The translations under genes were made by a program, and so were the position numbers. Below the pieces are notes generated by a model. That model did not search any database. It saw nothing but the letters and a program-made list of their open reading frames with translations, and had not been told where the DNA came from. Positions 46,458 to 55,602 of a stretch of 64,000 nucleotides of DNA are shown piece after piece. How positions within the stretch are numbered: position 1 is the first letter of the stretch; every line of letters starts with the position of its first letter. Where the stretch lies: contig CAVWPS010000002.1 of NCBI GenBank assembly GCA_963756975.1, positions 1,426,001 through 1,490,000 on the forward strand. Direction: 5' to 3'. This stretch comes from CAVRQM01 sp963756975. GTDB taxonomy: Bacteria; Pseudomonadota; Alphaproteobacteria; Acetobacterales; Acetobacteraceae.

Positions 46458-47284
46458 CAGACTTCTCCGCGCACGGTGCCGAAGGTCATGCCGACCAGCA
46501 GATACTTCTGGAAGAAATAGACCACCAGGACCGGCGGGATCAGATAGATCGACGTCAGTGCCGAGATGAACGTCCAATCCACGCCGCCGCTGGAATACAG
46601 TCCGGTCGACAGCGCCACCGGCACGGTCGAGGTGCGGATGCCGCCGATGATGTAGTTGAACAGGAACTCGTTCCAGACGAAAATGAAGTTGAAGATCAGC
46701 GCGGCGATCACGCCCGGCATGACCTGCGGCAGGATGGTGCGCACGATGATGCGCAGCCACGACGCGCCATTGACCCGCCCCGTCTCATCGAACCGCTCCG
46801 ACACGCCGTCGATGAAACCCTTCAGGATCCAGACGGAGAACGGGATCGAGAACATCGCGTAGAACAGGATCATCCCGCCATACGTGTCCTTCCAGCCGAA
46901 GCCCACGTACATGAGATAGACCGGCAGGATCGCCGCCGAGCCGGGCAGCATCCTGATCGACAGCAGCAGGAACATCAGGAACCCGGTGCCGGCCGGCTTG
47001 AACCGGGAGAAGCTGAACGCGGCCAGGAACGACACCGCGACCGCGATCAGCACGGCGGCGATCGACATCGATAGCGAGTTCAGCAGCTGGTGGACGAAAT
47101 CCTGCCGCGCGAACAGGTTCGCGTAGTTGGCCAGCGTCGGGCGGAAGATCACGACCGGCGGGGTCGCGAGAATCTGGTCGCCGGTCTTGAACGAGCTCAG
47201 CAGGATCCAGGCGATCGGCGCGAAGAAGATCAGCGCCACCAGCCACAGAACCGCGTGATAGAGATGCTCGCGCCAGCCGCGCAT
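46457..47284 (-). CDS. Carbohydrate ABC transporter permease (MalG type)
   Basis: 275-residue permease with six hydrophobic segments. It has the CUT1 N-terminal FFAPIAWILLSSFKT and the cytoplasmic EAA-like loop DETGRVNGASWLRIIVRTILPQVMPG, where it contacts the ATPases; FNFIFVWNEFLFNYI is typical of the MalG half. The start ATG 47284 and the stop are both coupled by overlap to the neighbouring genes. It forms a heterodimer with the MalF-type permease encoded just upstream. Confidence 0.92.
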   Translation of the reverse strand: MRGWREHLYHAVLWLVALIFFAPIAWILLSSFKTGDQILATPPVVIFRPTLANYANLFARQDFVHQLLNSLSMSIAAVLIAVAVSFLAAFSFSRFKPAGTGFLMFLLLSIRMLPGSAAILPVYLMYVGFGWKDTYGGMILFYAMFSIPFSVWILKGFIDGVSERFDETGRVNGASWLRIIVRTILPQVMPGVIAALIFNFIFVWNEFLFNYIIGGIRTSTVPVALSTGLYSSGGVDWTFISALTSIYLIPPVLVVYFFQKYLLVGMTFGTVRGEV

Positions 47285-48240
47285 CACGACCCCGCCTTCG
47301 CGTCGCGCACATGCAGCACGAAGATGAACGTCGCGGTGAACGCGATCGAGATCAGCAGCAGGATCACCGCGAGCGCGGACGACCATCCCATGTTGAACGC
47401 CTCGAACGCGCGGCGGTACAGCGTGATCGGCACCAGCTGCGTCGAATTGCCGGGGCCACCGGACGTCATGTTGTAGATCAGGTCCATCGTCTTGAACGCG
47501 TCGATGGTGCGCAGCAGGATGCCGAGCATCAGGATGTACTTGCCGTGGTGCAGGACAACGAGCCGCAACCGCTGCCAGAAGCCGAGCTGATCGATCTCCG
47601 CCGCTTCCAGCTCCGCCTTCGGCACCGACGCCAGTGCGGCGAGCGTCATCAGCACCATGAACGGCGTCCACATCCAGATGTCGACCACCATCACCGCGCC
47701 GAATGCCGTGCTCGAATCGCCCAGGAAGTTCACGCCCGAGAACCCGAGTCCGCGAATGATCGAGTTCAGCACGCCGAAGGTCGGATCGTAGATCAGCCGC
47801 CAGAACGTCCCGCTCGCGACCGGGGTGATCACCATCGGCGCGAACAGCATGGTGAGCGCGATGCGCCGCCCAGGCAGGCGTTGGCTGTTCCAGAACAGCA
47901 ACCCGAGTGCCAGGCCGAGCAGCGTCTCGATCCCGACCGCGCCGACGACGAAGATCAGCGACCGGCTGAGATCGAGCCAGATGCCGGCGTCGTTCAGGAT
48001 GTTCTTGAAGTTCAGCCAGCCGGCATAGATCGGCGCGCGGCCGGAGGTCAGCGAGAACCGGTAGAACGACAGCCCGAGCAGCCACAGCGTCGGGATCGTG
48101 TTCCAGACGATGAAGAACACCAGAACCGGGATCAGCAGCAATCCCGGCAGCACCGTGCGCCGGCCGAGGAAGCGGGTGAACCCGCCGCCTCGGTGGCCGG
48201 CCGCCACGGGCAGTCCCGGTGTCGCCAGATTGCCGTCCAC
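47284..48240 (-). CDS. Carbohydrate ABC transporter permease (MalF type)
   Basis: 318-residue permease with six hydrophobic segments after a 30-residue cytoplasmic N-terminus. LIPVLVFFIVWNTIPTLWLLGLSFYRF begins the core. The EAA-like loop is PKAELEAAEIDQLGFWQRLRLVVLHHGKYI, and LIYNMTSGGPGNSTQLV is the periplasmic motif characteristic of MalF-type subunits. GTG 48240 follows the binding-protein stop by 17 bases. Confidence 0.92.
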   Translation of the reverse strand: MDGNLATPGLPVAAGHRGGGFTRFLGRRTVLPGLLLIPVLVFFIVWNTIPTLWLLGLSFYRFSLTSGRAPIYAGWLNFKNILNDAGIWLDLSRSLIFVVGAVGIETLLGLALGLLFWNSQRLPGRRIALTMLFAPMVITPVASGTFWRLIYDPTFGVLNSIIRGLGFSGVNFLGDSSTAFGAVMVVDIWMWTPFMVLMTLAALASVPKAELEAAEIDQLGFWQRLRLVVLHHGKYILMLGILLRTIDAFKTMDLIYNMTSGGPGNSTQLVPITLYRRAFEAFNMGWSSALAVILLLISIAFTATFIFVLHVRDAKAGS

Positions 48241-48257
48241 CGGGACCAGGCCGGCCG

Positions 48258-49728
48258 TTAGAGCCGGATGCCGGAGCAGACGCCGGTCGGCTCGGTCGAC
48301 GCGGTGCCGCTATCGAACAAGATCGCCTGCTGCTTGCACGCGGTATACGACAGCGCGTGCGCCGGATCGTCGATCTGTCCGGTGGCGTACGCGGTAAACG
48401 CCTCCTGCTGCACGGCCAGCATCTCGCTGTATTTCGGGTCGTGCCAGAAATCCGTGCTGCGGTTGAGCATGTATTTATACGTGCGGTACCACGGGTGGAT
48501 ATCGTCGAAGCCGGCCGTCGTGAGCGTCGCCTTGTCGGACGGATTGCCGCCGCGCTTGGCGAACTCCATCTGCGTCTCCGGCAGATACCACCACTTCATG
48601 AAATCGAGCGCCACGCGGGCATGCGCGTCGTCGTTGAACGCGTTGATCACCCAGGGCTGGCCGCCGATGATGTAGTTCCGCTTCAGCGTCCCGTCCGCCT
48701 GCTTGAAGCCGGGCGGCGGCACGACGATGACCTTGTCCTTCAGCGCGGGCGTGATCATGGCACCGCCGACCGCGGCCCACTGCCAGGCGGAGAACGCCTT
48801 GCCCTGGGTGAACACGTCCACGATCTCGGCGATGCCGTAGTTGATCGCGCCCGGCGGCTGGTATTTCAGCATGCGCCTTATACTGCACCATCGCTTTCGC
48901 GTTGATGTCGCTGTCCATGATGCCCTGGACCTGACCCGTCTTCGGATCCCAGATATCGCCGCCCTGGCTGCGCATGAAACTCATCAGCGGACACGAGATG
49001 AAATCGTATTCGCGCGAATACTGCATCGCCGCGCCGTGATAGCCCTTGTCGGGCCGGGTGAAGAACTCCGCGAGCTTCGTGTAGTCCTCGATCGAGAGCT
49101 TCTCGAAATCCTCCCACGTCATCGGCATGTCGATGTTGTACCGGGCCTTGAACGCCTCCGCCTCGCCCGGCGCTTCCAGCAGATCCTTGCGGATGAACAG
49201 GGCGATCGTGTCGCCCTCCTGCGGGAAGCCGTACCGGTTCTCGGTGCCGTCGGGGAACGTCTGATAGGCAGCGCGGATCACCGGCGCGTACCATTCGATA
49301 TCGAGGTCCTTGTTGGCCTCGATGATCGGGTTCAGCGGGACGATCCACTTCGGCGTCGCGAGCGCGCCGAGCCACTGGCTGTCCGAAATGATGATGTTGT
49401 ATTCGGCGCTTCGGGTCGCGAGCGACGTCGCCGCCTTCTGGAACAGCTGGCTGAACGGCGCGTCCGCGAACGAGAACGATACGTCGTAGCCGTATCGGGC
49501 CTTGGCGTATTTCGCGAACTCGGGCGACATGTCGACACCGAGCTTGCTCGGCAGCCACCCGGCGATGCCGAGCACGGACATGTTGATCGACTTGCCGTTG
49601 AGCGGGTGGTTCTTCTCGGTCTGCGCGAACACGTGGCGCGGCGCGGTGATCGCGGCGGCCGCCGTCAGTGCTGCGGCGCCGGTCAGCAGCTTGCGCCGGT
49701 CTATTCCGGTCCCGATGATCTCGGTCAT
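48258..49728 (-). pseudogene. Extracellular carbohydrate-binding protein (family 1), frameshifted near 48876
   Basis: Solute-binding protein of a CUT1 importer. ATG 49728 is followed by a signal with a twin arginine (DRRKLLTGAAALTAAAAITAP), possibly Tat-exported. The mature part has ADAPFSQLFQKAATSLATRSAEYNI, PQEGDTIALFIRKDLLE and MPMTWEDFEKL. After MVQYK the frame is lost and family sequence resumes one frame over (MLKYQPPGAINYGIAE, FSAWQWAAVGGAM, INAFNDDAHARVALDFMKWW) to TAA at 48258-48260. An extra base in the CC at 48876-48877 explains it. The repaired length is about 489 residues. It is first in the operon and divergent from dhaK. Confidence 0.83.
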
Positions 49729-49870
49729 CTCGATTCCCCTTTTGGTCCGCGCATTTTGCGCTTGTGGAATGAGTAAAGGGGCTGCCCACCGGTCCGGTCA
49801 AGCGATCCCGCAATTGCCAGCGGCCGCCGGGGCGGCCAATGATCGCACAAAGGTTGCTGGGGGGCGGAAC
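49729..49870. promoter_or_regulatory. Divergent control region between the ABC operon and dhaKL
   Basis: These 142 bases separate the start codons of the binding-protein gene (-) and dhaK (+), so both promoters must lie here. I see no clear dyad or regulator site; a GC-rich inverted stretch (GCGGCCGCC / GGGCGGCC) near 49822-49840 is the only structure. No regulator gene is adjacent, apart from the Fis-type remnant at the far end of the ABC operon. Confidence 0.4.
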
Positions 49871-50875
49871 GTGACCAAGAAGCTGATGAACGGTGCCGAC
49901 GAGATGATCGAGCAGATGCTGGCCGGCATCGTCGCCGCCCATCCAAATCACGTCCGACTGCTCCCCGAAAACGGCCGCAGCATCGTCGCCGTGAACGGTC
50001 CGCGCCCCGGCAAGGTCGGCGTGGTGGTCGGCGGCGGCTCCGGGCACGAGCCGGCGTTCCTCGGCTATGTCGGGCGCGGCCTCGCGGACGCGGCGGCGGT
50101 CGGCAACCCGTTCGCCTCGCCCGGCCCATCCCCGGTGGTCGACGCGACCAAGGCGGTCGATGGCGGCAAGGGCGTCATCTACCTGTACGGCAACTACGCC
50201 GGCGACGTGATGAACTTCGACATGGCGGCCGAACTCTGCGCGCTGGACGACATCGAGGCGCGGACGGTGCTGGTCACCGACGACGTGGCCTCGGCCCCGC
50301 CGGACCAGGCGCATCGCCGCCGGGGCGTCGCGGGCGGCTTCTTCGTCTTCAAGATGGCCGGGGCGGCGGCCGATCAAGGCCGCGACCTCGACGGCGTCGT
50401 GGCCGCCGCGAAGAAGGCGAACGCGGCGGTGCGGACCATGGGGGTCGCGATCAACCCGTGCTCGCTCCCCAACACGCTGATCGAGAATTTCAGCCTCGGC
50501 CCGAACGAGATCGAGCTCGGCATCGGCATCCATGGCGAGGCAGGGGTCGAGAAGGGCCCGATGATGCCGGCCGACGCGATCGCCGACCGGCTGCTCGACG
50601 CCGTGCTGGCCGAACTGGAGACGCCGCCCGGCACCAAGGTCGCGGTGCTGGTCAACGGCATGGGCGGCACGCCGCTGATGGAATTGTACGTCGTCGCGCG
50701 CCGCGTGCTGGAACGGCTCGGCGCGCTCGAGCTTGCCATCCACCGAACCTGGGTCGGCAACTACGTGACCGCGATGGAGATGGCCGGCTGCTCGATCACC
50801 GTCATCGTGCTCGACGACGAGCTGACCGGCCTGCTCGATCATCCGGCCGACTGCGTGATGTTCCGCGCCAACTAG
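49871..50875 (+). CDS. dhaK: Dihydroxyacetone kinase subunit DhaK
   Basis: 334-residue substrate-binding subunit of dihydroxyacetone kinase. GKVGVVVGGGSGHEPAFLGYVGRGLADAAAVG is the N-terminal signature (it extends over several turns), and GIGIHGEAG holds the histidine that binds the substrate carbonyl as a hemiaminal. GTG 49871 is the only start close to the first conserved residue. DhaL follows after 16 bases and no DhaM phosphotransfer gene is present, so phosphoryl transfer may use ATP or another DhaM. In some bacteria such KL pairs act on erythrulose rather than dihydroxyacetone. Confidence 0.92.
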   Translation: MTKKLMNGADEMIEQMLAGIVAAHPNHVRLLPENGRSIVAVNGPRPGKVGVVVGGGSGHEPAFLGYVGRGLADAAAVGNPFASPGPSPVVDATKAVDGGKGVIYLYGNYAGDVMNFDMAAELCALDDIEARTVLVTDDVASAPPDQAHRRRGVAGGFFVFKMAGAAADQGRDLDGVVAAAKKANAAVRTMGVAINPCSLPNTLIENFSLGPNEIELGIGIHGEAGVEKGPMMPADAIADRLLDAVLAELETPPGTKVAVLVNGMGGTPLMELYVVARRVLERLGALELAIHRTWVGNYVTAMEMAGCSITVIVLDDELTGLLDHPADCVMFRAN

Positions 50876-50891
50876 TCAGAGGACCAAGCCC

Positions 50892-51530
50892 ATGGACCAG
50901 ATCACGCCGGCCGATTTCCGGAAACTGATGCATTTGGTGGCGGAGCGGATCGACGCGGCGCAGGGCCATCTGAGCGAACTCGATCGCGCGACCGGCGACG
51001 GCGACCACGGGTTCACCATGGCCGGCGGCTGGAAGGCGGCGGTGGCGGCGATGGACGCGGCCCCGCCGGATAGCGGGTTCCAGGCGCTGTGCAACGCGGG
51101 GGCGAAGGCGTTCGTGAACTCGGTCGGCGGGTCGGCCGGGCCGCTCTACGCGACGATCCTGATGCGCGGCGGGGCGGCGGTGAAGGACGCGGCTTCTCTC
51201 GATCTGCCAGCGATCACGGCGTTCCTGGACGCCGCCTGCCAAGGCATCCGCGACCGGGGCAAGGCGGAGGCGGGCGACAAGACGATGCTCGACGCATGGC
51301 TGCCGGCCGTCGCGGCCCTGCACGGCGCGTCCGGCGGCACGCTGCCGGCGGGTCTCGCGGCGGCGGCGGAGGGGGCCGCGAAGGGGGCGGTCGAGACGAC
51401 CGGCATGCTGGCCAAGCTCGGCCGGGCCAGCCGCCTGGGCGAGCGCTCGCGCGGCCATGTCGATCCCGGGGCGGAGTCGACCGCCGTATTTTTCCGGGCG
51501 CTATCCGACGGGGTCAAAGCGGCCGGCTGA
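50892..51530 (+). CDS. dhaL: Dihydroxyacetone kinase subunit DhaL
   Basis: 212-residue all-helical nucleotide-binding subunit. The ADP/Mg-binding aspartates are in TGDGDHGFTM (about residues 34-43) and AGDKTMLDAW; GGSAGPLYA is the glycine-rich nucleotide loop and RASRLGERSRGHVDPGA closes the family core. ATG 50892 is 16 bases after dhaK. It would transfer phosphate to the DhaK-bound ketone. A strong hairpin about 110 bases downstream probably ends the transcript. Confidence 0.92.
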   Translation: MDQITPADFRKLMHLVAERIDAAQGHLSELDRATGDGDHGFTMAGGWKAAVAAMDAAPPDSGFQALCNAGAKAFVNSVGGSAGPLYATILMRGGAAVKDAASLDLPAITAFLDAACQGIRDRGKAEAGDKTMLDAWLPAVAALHGASGGTLPAGLAAAAEGAAKGAVETTGMLAKLGRASRLGERSRGHVDPGAESTAVFFRALSDGVKAAG

Positions 51531-51640
51531 TCGATGGCACCGTCGTCGGGCGGCGAATGATGAAGGTGTAAAGCCAGACACCCCGAGAACCTCCGGTTTA
51601 TACGATTCATAGACCGGGGCCTGTTCCTGCCGTGAGGGAC

Positions 51641-51672
51641 GGCCGACCCTGCCAGTATTGGCAGGATCGGCC
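51641..51672. terminator. Strong stem-loop between dhaL and the manganese catalase gene
   Basis: A 14-pair stem with one mismatch: GGCCGACCCTGCCA (51641-51654) pairs with TGGCAGGATCGGCC (51659-51672) around the loop GTAT. It lies between two convergent genes, 7 bases from the catalase stop, with no long T-run on either side. It is probably a bidirectional terminator or 3' stabilising hairpin. Confidence 0.6.
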
Positions 51673-51678
51673 CGTCGC

Positions 51679-52536
51679 TCAGCCAATCTGCTGGGATTCG
51701 GCTGCGCTATCCGGCCGAGCCGGGCCGAGGTTCGGCACTTGACCCATGGGAACGTTCTTGAACACGGTGTAGGTGCCCTTGCCATCCAGCGACGGACCGT
51801 GCGTCCAGCGGCCTTCCGGCGCTTCGGACCCTTTTAGGCCGGTGTCGAAGAAGTCATAGTTGTGCTTCTGGTCTTCCTTGCTCTGCGGGAAGCTGTTCGG
51901 GATCGGCAGCGCGCCTTCCAAACCACCCAGCTCCTCGATGACCGCCAGCCATTGTTGCTGATGCATCGTGTCGCGGGCGATCAGGAAATGCAGCATGTCC
52001 TTCATGCCGGGATCCTGGGTGGCATTGAACAGGCGGACGGCCAGGACACGGCCGGTGCTCTCGGCGGCCACGTTGCAGTACATATCCGCGGCAAGGTTGC
52101 CGCTGGCATAGATGTGCGACATGTCGAACGGGACCCCGTCCGAGTTCGCCGGGTACGCTGCCATTCCGGTTGACAGCAAATGCCGGTGCAGCATGCCTTC
52201 CACCGCGTGCCGGGCGTTACCGCCGCCCATCACGGCACCGACGATGCCGTCGCCGGCCCCCTCCTCCTGCAACTCGGTCGGCGCCGTGTCCAAATTGAGC
52301 GCCACCGCGGTCGCCAGCATCTCGATGTGGCCGATCTCCTCCGTCGCGGTGTGCATCAGCATGTCGCGGTATTTCGGATTCGGCCCGCGTGATCCCCAGG
52401 ACTGAAAGAGATACTGCATGCAGACGCGGATCTCGCCCTCCACGCCGCCGATCGCCTGTTGCAACATGCGAGCGAAAACCGGGTCGGGCGTGCCGACCTT
52501 GACGGGATATTGTAAACGCTTGTCATGGTAGAACAT
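51679..52536 (-). CDS. Manganese-containing catalase (KatN family)
   Basis: 285-residue ferritin-like dimanganese catalase that breaks down hydrogen peroxide. FARMLQQAIGGVEGEIRVCMQYLFQSW supplies the first ligand glutamate, then ATEEIGHIEMLATAV (E-x-x-H), NVAAESTGRVLAVRL and ARDTMHQQQWLAVIEELG give the remaining Glu and His ligands. The C-terminal tail after FPQSKED is typical of the family. ATG 52536 follows AAGGGA. The 160-base region upstream (52537-52696) must hold its promoter; I see no clear boxes there. Confidence 0.93.
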   Translation of the reverse strand: MFYHDKRLQYPVKVGTPDPVFARMLQQAIGGVEGEIRVCMQYLFQSWGSRGPNPKYRDMLMHTATEEIGHIEMLATAVALNLDTAPTELQEEGAGDGIVGAVMGGGNARHAVEGMLHRHLLSTGMAAYPANSDGVPFDMSHIYASGNLAADMYCNVAAESTGRVLAVRLFNATQDPGMKDMLHFLIARDTMHQQQWLAVIEELGGLEGALPIPNSFPQSKEDQKHNYDFFDTGLKGSEAPEGRWTHGPSLDGKGTYTVFKNVPMGQVPNLGPARPDSAAESQQIG

Positions 52537-52696
52537 CGGGGGTTCCCTTCGTGATCTGCATTTAGCCCGGCGCAAAACGTCGAGGTGCCCACGAAGGTAC
52601 TTCGGGCGAATGTCACGAATCCGTGGAAGACGATACCGCCGACGTCCGCCGGCCACCGCACCGCACGGTCTAAGGTTAGATCGATAGGATGACTGT

Positions 52697-53455
52697 CTAA
52701 ACGGCGGTGTAACCACCATCCACGACCAGATTCTCGCCCGTCACCATTCCGGCCGCTCCGCTCGCCAGATACAGTGCCGCCATCGCGATCTCGTCCGGCT
52801 GCGCGAACCGCCCGATCGGGATCAGCTTCTTCATCGCGACCCCGACCTCGCCGGCCCACGCGCGCCGGCCGAGTTCGGTCTCCACCACCGTCGGCGAAAT
52901 GGCGTTCACGGTGATCCCGTACTTGCCCCATTCGAGTGCCAGCACGCGCGTCATCCCCAGCACGCCGGCCTTGCTCGTGCAGTAGGCGACGTGGCGGTCG
53001 AGGCCGACCACCGCCGCCTGCGACGCCATGTTGACGACCCGCCCACCTTGTCCGCGTGAAATCATGGCGCGGCCGACGGCGCGGGCGACCAGGAACGGCG
53101 CCCGCAGGTTGACCGCCATCGTCGCATCCCAGTCGGCGTCGGTCGCATCGACCGCCGCGTCGAGCCGCGCGATGCCGGCGTTGTTGATCAGCACGTCGAT
53201 GCCGCCGAACCGGGTGACCGCCCCGGCCACGAACCGTTCGACCGACGCCGCGTCGGTGACATCCGCCTCGACCGCCAGATGCGCCTTGCCGAGCGCCTCG
53301 GCGGTCCCGCGCACCGCCGGGTCGCGGTCGACCAGCACGATGGTGGCACCGCGGTCAGCGAACGCGGTGGCCATCGCCGCCCCGATCCCGACCGCCGCCC
53401 CGGTGACCAGCACCGTCTTGCCCGAAAAGTCGAACGCCGCCTCGAACGCGCCCAT
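52697..53455 (-). CDS. Short-chain dehydrogenase (SDR), polyol-dehydrogenase-like
   Basis: 252-residue classical SDR. TGAAVGIGAAMA is the cofactor motif, with aspartate at the end of the second strand (LVDRD) favouring NAD. NNAG and catalytic serine (NMASQAAVVG), YCTSK and the C-terminal SGAAGMVTGENLVVDGGYT complete the fold. The sequence resembles polyol dehydrogenases of the D-arabitol/D-threitol type, which would suit the neighbouring polyol ABC and dhaKL genes, but this is not decisive. The 108 bases upstream hold no visible gene. Confidence 0.85.
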   Translation of the reverse strand: MGAFEAAFDFSGKTVLVTGAAVGIGAAMATAFADRGATIVLVDRDPAVRGTAEALGKAHLAVEADVTDAASVERFVAGAVTRFGGIDVLINNAGIARLDAAVDATDADWDATMAVNLRAPFLVARAVGRAMISRGQGGRVVNMASQAAVVGLDRHVAYCTSKAGVLGMTRVLALEWGKYGITVNAISPTVVETELGRRAWAGEVGVAMKKLIPIGRFAQPDEIAMAALYLASGAAGMVTGENLVVDGGYTAV

Positions 53456-53563
53456 GCCGCAGCCTCCCTAACGCTGAGGGGAGCTTACACCGCTGGCCCG
53501 CACGGGCGATCTCCGTTGATCGTCCGCATTAAAGTCCGCGTACTGGCACTCCGGCCAGGAAGG

Positions 53564-54376
53564 CTAAACGGCCAACTCCACCATCACCGGCACGTGGTCC
53601 GACGGCCGGGGCCAATCGCGCGCCGCCTCCAGCACCCGCATCGACGTCAACGCCGGGGCGAGGTCGGGCGTGACCCAGATATGGTCCAGCCGCCGCCCCC
53701 GGTTGCTCGCCCGCCAATCGTCGTTCCTATAACTCCACCACGTGTAGAGCTTGCGGTCCGGCGGCACGAATTGGCGCGGCGCGTCGATCCATCCGTCGCC
53801 GAGCCACGCGAGCAGCGCCGCCGTTTCGACCGGCGTGTGGCTGACCACGTCGCGCAGCTGCCGGTGGCTCCAGACATCATGCTCCAGCGGCGCGATGTTC
53901 AGGTCGCCGACCAGCACCGCCCGCCGCCTCGGCGCACCCTTGAACCAGGCATGCGCCTCGGCGACGAAATCCAGCTTGTGCGCGAACTTGTCGTTCACGA
54001 CACGATCCGGGATGTCTCCGCCCGCTGGCACGTAGAAATCGTGCAGCTCCACCGGGCCGCTCGGCACCTGCAAGCGCACGCCGAGATGGCGGCAATCGCC
54101 GCGCCCGCACCAATCCGGCTGATCGTCCAGCTCGGTCATCGGCACGCGGGACAGAATTGCGACACCGTTATAGCCCTTCATCCCGCGATGGAGCACGTGA
54201 TCGTAGCCGATCGAGCGCGCGGCGGCCGGGAATAACGGGTCCGGTACTTTCGTCTCCTGCAGGCAGATCACGTCCGGGTCGAGCGCCACCATGACCCGCA
54301 ACAGAAGTGGCCAGCGCAGCCGCAGCGAGTTGATGTTCCAGGTGCAGATGCGAAGCCGTGTGGGGACGCGGGACAT
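53564..54376 (-). CDS. xthA: Exodeoxyribonuclease III (AP endonuclease)
   Basis: 270-residue DNA-repair nuclease of the EEP superfamily. The catalytic motifs are in order: TWNINSLR (Asn), ICLQETKV (metal-binding Glu), HDFYVPAGGD (Tyr), LVGDLNIAP (Asp/Asn), RLDHIWVTP and the C-terminal SDHVPVMVEL (Asp-His). Length and order are complete. ATG 54376. It is divergent by 75 bases from the livK-type gene and not part of the polyol region. Confidence 0.95.
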   Translation of the reverse strand: MSRVPTRLRICTWNINSLRLRWPLLLRVMVALDPDVICLQETKVPDPLFPAAARSIGYDHVLHRGMKGYNGVAILSRVPMTELDDQPDWCGRGDCRHLGVRLQVPSGPVELHDFYVPAGGDIPDRVVNDKFAHKLDFVAEAHAWFKGAPRRRAVLVGDLNIAPLEHDVWSHRQLRDVVSHTPVETAALLAWLGDGWIDAPRQFVPPDRKLYTWWSYRNDDWRASNRGRRLDHIWVTPDLAPALTSMRVLEAARDWPRPSDHVPVMVELAV

Positions 54377-54451
54377 CGGGCGACACGACCGTCAAAGCAC
54401 GATGCTGACAAGCCCTTGCCAGCGCGCCATTGCGCGGCACAGGATCGGTCC

Positions 54452-55591
54452 ATGGCACGGTCAAATTGGCTGCGGACTGTTTCGTTTATCGGCGCGATCG
54501 GCGGCGCGATCGCACCACCGCTCAGTGCCCGCGCCGCCGGCGACATCCCGGTCGGCGCAATCGAAATCCTCAGCGGACCGGTTGCCGCTTACGGACAGTC
54601 GATCGCCGCCGGCCTGAAAATGGGCTTCGACGAGGTCAACGCGAAAGGTGTGCTGGGCGGCCGCAAGATCGCGCTCACGATCGACAATTCCGGCGGCAAG
54701 AAAGAGGGCGCCATTTCGGCCGTCCGCCAGTTGATCGGCCGCGACCACGTCGTCGCGCTGATCGGCCCGACGCTCTCGACCGAAATGTTCGCCGTCGGGC
54801 CGCTCGCCGATCAGCGCGGCATCCCGATCATCGGCACCAGCACGACGGCGGCCGGCATCACCGCGATCGGCCCCGACGTGTTCCGCACGTCGTTGCCGGA
54901 AGCGGTGGTGATCCCGATCACCTTCGCCCGCGCCAAGGCGCGCGGCGTGAAAACGGTCGCGATCATGGCGGCCAACGACGACGCGTTCTCGAAATCCAGT
55001 CACGACGCGATGGTCGCCGCCGCGAAAGCCAACGGCATGACCATCGTCGCGGATGAGAGCTTCGGCCTTCGCGACACCGATTTCTCGGCGCAGCTGACGA
55101 AGATCATCGCGCTGAAGCCGGACGCTCTGGCCGTCTCGGCCACGGTCGAGCCGACCAGCGGAATCCTGCTCGCCGCCAAGACGCTCGGGCTTCCGGCCAA
55201 AACCATGCTGATCGGCGGCAACGGTGCCAACAGCCCGAAGCTCGGGGAGATCGCGGGCAGTGCGGCGGACGGCATCATGGTCGGCTCGCCGTGGTCGCTC
55301 GGAAAGACGGACCCGCTGAACACGGCGTTCGTCGACAAGTTCACAAAGCTGAACGGCCACCCGCCGGACCAGTTCGCGGCACAGGCGTACGACACCGCGC
55401 ACATCCTGGCCGCCGCGATCGACGCATCCGGCGACGCCACGCCGGAGCACATCAAGGATGCGCTCCAGAAGGTCAGCTGGACCGGGGTGACCGGCCCGTT
55501 CACGTTCGACGCGAACCGCGATCCCGCCGACACGTCCGGCGTGGTCATTCTGGAGATGCGTGGCGGCAAGTTCCAGATCCTGCCGCCTTGA
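54452..55591 (+). CDS. livK: Branched-chain amino acid-type periplasmic binding protein (LivK/LivJ type)
   Basis: 379-residue type 1 binding protein with a signal peptide (cleavage near SARAAG, about residue 30). Typical stretches are PVGAIEILSGPVAAYGQSIAAGLKMGFDEVNAKG at the start of the mature protein, ALIGPTLSTEMFAVGPLADQRGIPIIGTSTTA and FAAQAYDTAHIL. ATG 54452 places the signal peptide correctly; the longer frame does not. It is the first gene of a complete transporter with four membrane and ATPase genes after it. Its ligand may be an amino acid or other small organic acid. Confidence 0.88.
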   Translation: MARSNWLRTVSFIGAIGGAIAPPLSARAAGDIPVGAIEILSGPVAAYGQSIAAGLKMGFDEVNAKGVLGGRKIALTIDNSGGKKEGAISAVRQLIGRDHVVALIGPTLSTEMFAVGPLADQRGIPIIGTSTTAAGITAIGPDVFRTSLPEAVVIPITFARAKARGVKTVAIMAANDDAFSKSSHDAMVAAAKANGMTIVADESFGLRDTDFSAQLTKIIALKPDALAVSATVEPTSGILLAAKTLGLPAKTMLIGGNGANSPKLGEIAGSAADGIMVGSPWSLGKTDPLNTAFVDKFTKLNGHPPDQFAAQAYDTAHILAAAIDASGDATPEHIKDALQKVSWTGVTGPFTFDANRDPADTSGVVILEMRGGKFQILPP

Positions 55592-55602
55592 GCGTCTGAA
55601 CG

